Positions 61,472 to 64,000 of a DNA stretch of 64,000 bases are shown in pieces. The DNA comes from Actinoalloteichus_B caeruleus. GTDB lineage: Bacteria; Actinomycetota; Actinomycetes; Mycobacteriales; Pseudonocardiaceae. Each line of letters begins with the position of its first letter. Position 1 is the first letter of the stretch. Position numbers and translations under genes: made by a program. The notes beneath the pieces are model-generated. The model ran no database searches, was not told the DNA's origin, and saw only the letters and a list, made by a program, of their open reading frames with translations. The stretch is taken from assembly GCF_000718005.1 (NCBI RefSeq), contig NZ_JODV01000021.1, one strand, 5' to 3'.

Positions 61472-61499
61472 ACTTGACATAATGTACATTATCGGCGTT
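61472..61499. other. dif: dif site for XerC/XerD chromosome dimer resolution
   Basis: On the minus strand it reads AACGCCGATAA, then TGTACA, then TTATGTCAAGT: an 11-6-11 layout. As I recall it, the actinobacterial dif consensus has TTSRCCGATAA, TVNACA and TTATGTCAAGT for XerC arm, centre and XerD arm; this site fits all but the first two bases. It is the most AT-rich short stretch in its neighbourhood, in a gene-free gap, at a reversal of G/C asymmetry. XerC and XerD would recombine it when FtsK brings two copies together at division. Recognition rests on memory of the consensus, not on a search. Confidence 0.88.
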
Positions 61500-61972
61500 T
61501 TGTGGAACCGCTGGTGGGACCGTGCTAGGGACTCCGATCGCCCCGATATCCCGCGTCTCCCGTGCGCGGGTTCCGCCTGGACCCTGCCGGCCGTGGCACT
61601 CGCCGACGCGGCCCCCACGAGCGGCGACGCCGTCGTATTCGTCCCGCCGGCGAGGCGGTGGCCGGGTGGGCGGCACGACACGCCGTGCCAGGCGCCGTCG
61701 CCCTCGACTGCCGAGGACATGGCCCGTCCGTTCGCGGCCGAGGGCGACACCGTCGGCTGGTGCGCGGGTGACCCACGGTCCGGGTGCGACGGTCGCCCGC
61801 TCGCCAGCCACGTCCGCGCCGGACCGGGCGGTGCGAGGCTGGCGAGCCCGTGCTGTCGCGTGAAGCCCGCCAGAGGCCCGGCGGGCGCACCGAGGCGGTC
61901 CCCCGAGGTGGGCCTTCGAGGCCGGACGGCGCGGGGTCACCCCCACCGCACCGCGGGCTTCGGAACCAGCCC

Positions 61973-62010
61973 CACTTTTCATGGATAATTGCGATTATCC
62001 ATGAAAAGTG
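61973..62010. repeat. Perfect 16-bp palindrome with 6-nt spacer
   Basis: CACTTTTCATGGATAA (61973-61988), spacer TTGCGA, TTATCCATGAAAAGTG (61995-62010). Arms are fully identical on both strands and two thirds A/T, exceptional in this DNA. The ATAA-6 nt-TTAT centre resembles Xer sites; as RNA it would be a strong stem-loop. Function unknown. Confidence 0.75.
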
Positions 62011-62470
62011 CCGGGACGGCGGTGCTCGTCCGCGTTGCCGCGAACTCCGCCGTCCGCATCGGACAGGCATGCGGCGCGCGATCCCGGGACCGGTCCGCGT
62101 TTCGTCGCGGCCCCCGTGGTCCGGCTCCTCTCCCCTGCGGGGTGGACCGTGACCGGCGGGTCCACCCCGCCCGTGGTGGTAGCCGATCCCGCCGGTCCCC
62201 TCCCCGTCGGGCTGGCCGGGTCACCACCCGCCGCCGTCGCCCTCGTGGGCGGTCGCCGGGGCCACCGGAGGCCGGACGTGCTGGGGTGACGGCACCGGTG
62301 AGCGGAGGCGGCCCCTCCCCCACCCGCTCTGTCGGTCCGCGCCGCGAACCGTGGGGAGGCCCGCCGGCCGCCCGAGGACTCCCGGCCACTCGCGCGGGCG
62401 ACCCCGCGCGGCGGCCCGTCGCCTCCCGCCCCGGGGAGGCCTGGGCCGGCGCGACCGGCGTCGCGGGTGA

Positions 62471-63925
62471 TCAGTTCGGGCCGAGCGCCGGAGGCTGGTC
62501 GATCCCGAACTCGTGGCGGAGCACCCGCGACGCCGCGTGGTAGCCGCACATGCCGTGCACACCCGGGCCGGGCGGAGTGGCGGAGGAACACAGGTAGACG
62601 CCGGACAACGGGGTGCGGTAGGGGTCCCAGCGGGGGGCGGGCCGGAAGATGGCCTGCCACGGCGTCATGGCTCCCGCACCGATGTCCCCGCCCACGTAGT
62701 TGGGGTTGTACGCGGCCAGCGCGGCGGCGGGAACACCACGGGCGGCGATGACGGTGTCGGAGAAGCCGGGGGCGAAGCGTTCGATCTGCCGACGGACCCG
62801 GTCGACGGGATCGCGGGTGTCACCGTGCGGGACGTGGCAGTAGGACCAGACCGGACGTCGGTCGGGGCGGCCGCGTGTCGGGTCGATCGTCAAGGGTTCG
62901 GACAGGAGGGTGAAGGGGCGGGCGACGTGGCGTCCGCGCGCGGTCATGGTTTCGATGTCCCACACCTCGTGGTGGTCGCCGCCGAGGTGGACGGTGCCCG
63001 CTCCTCGGGTGTCGGGGTCGGACCAGGGAACCGGGTCGGAGACGAGGAAGTCGACTTTGGCGGCGGCGGCACCGTACCGGAAGCGCTCGAGGCTCCTGCG
63101 GTAGCCCGCGGGCAGGGAGGGGCCGGCGATGTCGAGGACGCCGGCTGGGGCGAGGTCGAGCAGGACGGCGCGCGACGCGGCGAGCTGCCGGAGGTCGGTG
63201 ACGCGGCTTCCGGTGTGGAGGGTGCCGCCGTGGGCTCGGAGGTCGTCCAGGAGCGCGTCGGTGATGCGGGCGGAGCCGCCCTCGACCAGGGGCCAGCCGG
63301 TGGTGTGCGCGAGGTGGCCGAGGAGGAGGGCGACCGCGGCGCCGGTGAGGCTGGGGAGCCGGCCGACGGTGTGGGCGGCGACGCCGGCCAGGAGGGCGGG
63401 CGCCGCTGGGTCGCGGAAGGCGTGGCGACCCAGTCGGGTGCCGTGGGTGAGGACGCGGGTGGGTAGCGGCAGGGCGGCGCGTGGTGCGGCGGGCGGGTGT
63501 CGTTGGTCGGCGAGGAGCAGGTCGCAGAGGTCGCCGCTGTGTCGGACGAGTGGGGTCATCAGGGATCGCCAGTGGGCTCCGTCGGGGCCGAGGCGGTCGC
63601 AGGTGCGGTCGAGGTCCCGGTAGGCCACGGCGGTGGGGGCGTTGTCGAGGGGGTGCGCGTAGCTGGTGTCGGGGGTGCGGAGGTGGACGCCGCGTGTGCT
63701 GAGGTCGAATTCGCGGAAGAAGCGGGAGGCGGCGGCCATGGGGTGCACGGCGGAGCACAGGTCGTGGATGGTGTCGCTGTCGAAGAGGGTGGTGGTGCGC
63801 AGTCCCCCGCCGGGGGTGTCGGCGGCTTCGTGGACCTCGACGTCGAGGCCGGCGCGGGCGAGGGTGACGGCGGCGGCCAGGCCGTTGGGGCCGGATCCGA
63901 CGACGGAGACGTCGGGGGTGGGCAT
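62471..63925 (-). CDS. Phytoene-desaturase-like FAD oxidoreductase
   Basis: A 484-residue flavoprotein of the CrtI/PYROXD2 type. VSVVGSGPNGLAAAVTLARAG (about 5-25) is the dinucleotide-binding motif, EAADTPGGGLRT follows as the flavin contact, and the C-terminal GVYLCSSATPPGPGVHGMCGYHAA is the family signature. Such enzymes oxidise carotenoids or other lipids; the substrate here is unknown and no carotenoid genes are near. The ATG at 63925 has GGAGG four bases upstream. Wobble bases on the + strand are G-rich again, unlike the genes at 46-59 kb. Confidence 0.88.
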   Translation of the reverse strand: MPTPDVSVVGSGPNGLAAAVTLARAGLDVEVHEAADTPGGGLRTTTLFDSDTIHDLCSAVHPMAAASRFFREFDLSTRGVHLRTPDTSYAHPLDNAPTAVAYRDLDRTCDRLGPDGAHWRSLMTPLVRHSGDLCDLLLADQRHPPAAPRAALPLPTRVLTHGTRLGRHAFRDPAAPALLAGVAAHTVGRLPSLTGAAVALLLGHLAHTTGWPLVEGGSARITDALLDDLRAHGGTLHTGSRVTDLRQLAASRAVLLDLAPAGVLDIAGPSLPAGYRRSLERFRYGAAAAKVDFLVSDPVPWSDPDTRGAGTVHLGGDHHEVWDIETMTARGRHVARPFTLLSEPLTIDPTRGRPDRRPVWSYCHVPHGDTRDPVDRVRRQIERFAPGFSDTVIAARGVPAAALAAYNPNYVGGDIGAGAMTPWQAIFRPAPRWDPYRTPLSGVYLCSSATPPGPGVHGMCGYHAASRVLRHEFGIDQPPALGPN

Positions 63926-64000
63926 CGTGCCTCCGTGGGGTGGGTGTCCTCGGTGGTGGTGTGGGGGCGGGGGTTGTGCTGGGGACTCTTCCACGGGGAG

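Larger units (their letters stand above)
61281..62470. other. Gene-free terminus region around dif
   Basis: Nearly 1.2 kb with no gene that I can support. It carries the dif-like site and the 16-bp palindrome. G/C balance of the + strand passes from C-rich to G-rich across it. Confidence 0.5.

Noticed and set aside
1..64000. tRNA or rRNA genes
   Set aside because: Looked for TTC-A/G-A T-loop motifs with fitting stems and found only hits inside protein genes.

Overview
The window is 64 kb of very GC-rich DNA (well above 70% by eye) with dense, G/C-ending codons, many GTG starts, several start codons that sit directly behind a -10 box with no ribosome binding site, MarR/TetR/PadR/SoxR regulators and an F420-type deazaflavin reductase. 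This points to an actinomycete. I lean towards Pseudonocardiales or a related order but cannot fix the genus. No rRNA, tRNA, CRISPR array, insertion sequence or prophage could be supported.

Left part (1-24 kb) is a resistance/stress neighbourhood built from small regulator-plus-target modules: the end of an MFS exporter; PadR regulator divergent from a short UvrA-like ATPase without UvrB-binding domain, followed by a phosphotransferase; SDR divergent from MarR (twice); a DGQHR-domain protein related to DndB that has no normal start codon; an MFS-ABC-TetR operon divergent from SoxR with a perfect palindrome between them; a HemK-like methyltransferase, a pentapeptide-repeat protein, a deazaflavin reductase-hemerythrin fusion, DinB and glyoxalase proteins, an SGNH hydrolase, and an ArsR-like regulator divergent from an extra peptide deformylase over a perfect 8-5-8 palindrome.

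Middle part (24-45 kb): an EamA/NmrA pair divergent from LysR; an operon with a matrixin protease that looks strikingly like an animal or plant MMP (cysteine switch, metal ligands, HExxHxxGxxH) plus two small partners, one of which repeats the protease's C-terminal domain; a long gene-free stretch with a 13-bp palindrome; DinB divergent from a YafY/WYL regulator; an AlkZ-type winged-helix protein; a thioredoxin-reductase-like enzyme with a methyltransferase; an ABC-F protein behind a 9-codon leader ORF; EamA divergent from LysR; a Tat-exported esterase; a GlxA-type AraC regulator divergent from a quinone reductase; and a maltose-type acetyltransferase.

Right part (45-64 kb), strongly C-rich on the + strand up to about 60 kb: a tyrosine recombinase with a coiled-coil neighbour, a YigZ protein, and a complete peptide-uptake cassette (M55 D-aminopeptidase and M20 peptidase on one strand; binding protein, two permeases and a fused dual ATPase on the other). 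Then come a thioesterase, an ECF sigma factor with a SnoaL tail plus a DHFR-like partner, and a lactococcin-972-type secreted peptide. At 61472-61499 lies a sequence that matches the actinobacterial dif site (XerC/XerD chromosome dimer resolution) almost perfectly, so this window most likely spans the replication terminus. G/C strand asymmetry reverses across this site. A 16-bp perfect palindrome with dif-like 6-nt spacing lies 0.5 kb further on. A carotenoid-desaturase-like FAD enzyme closes the window.
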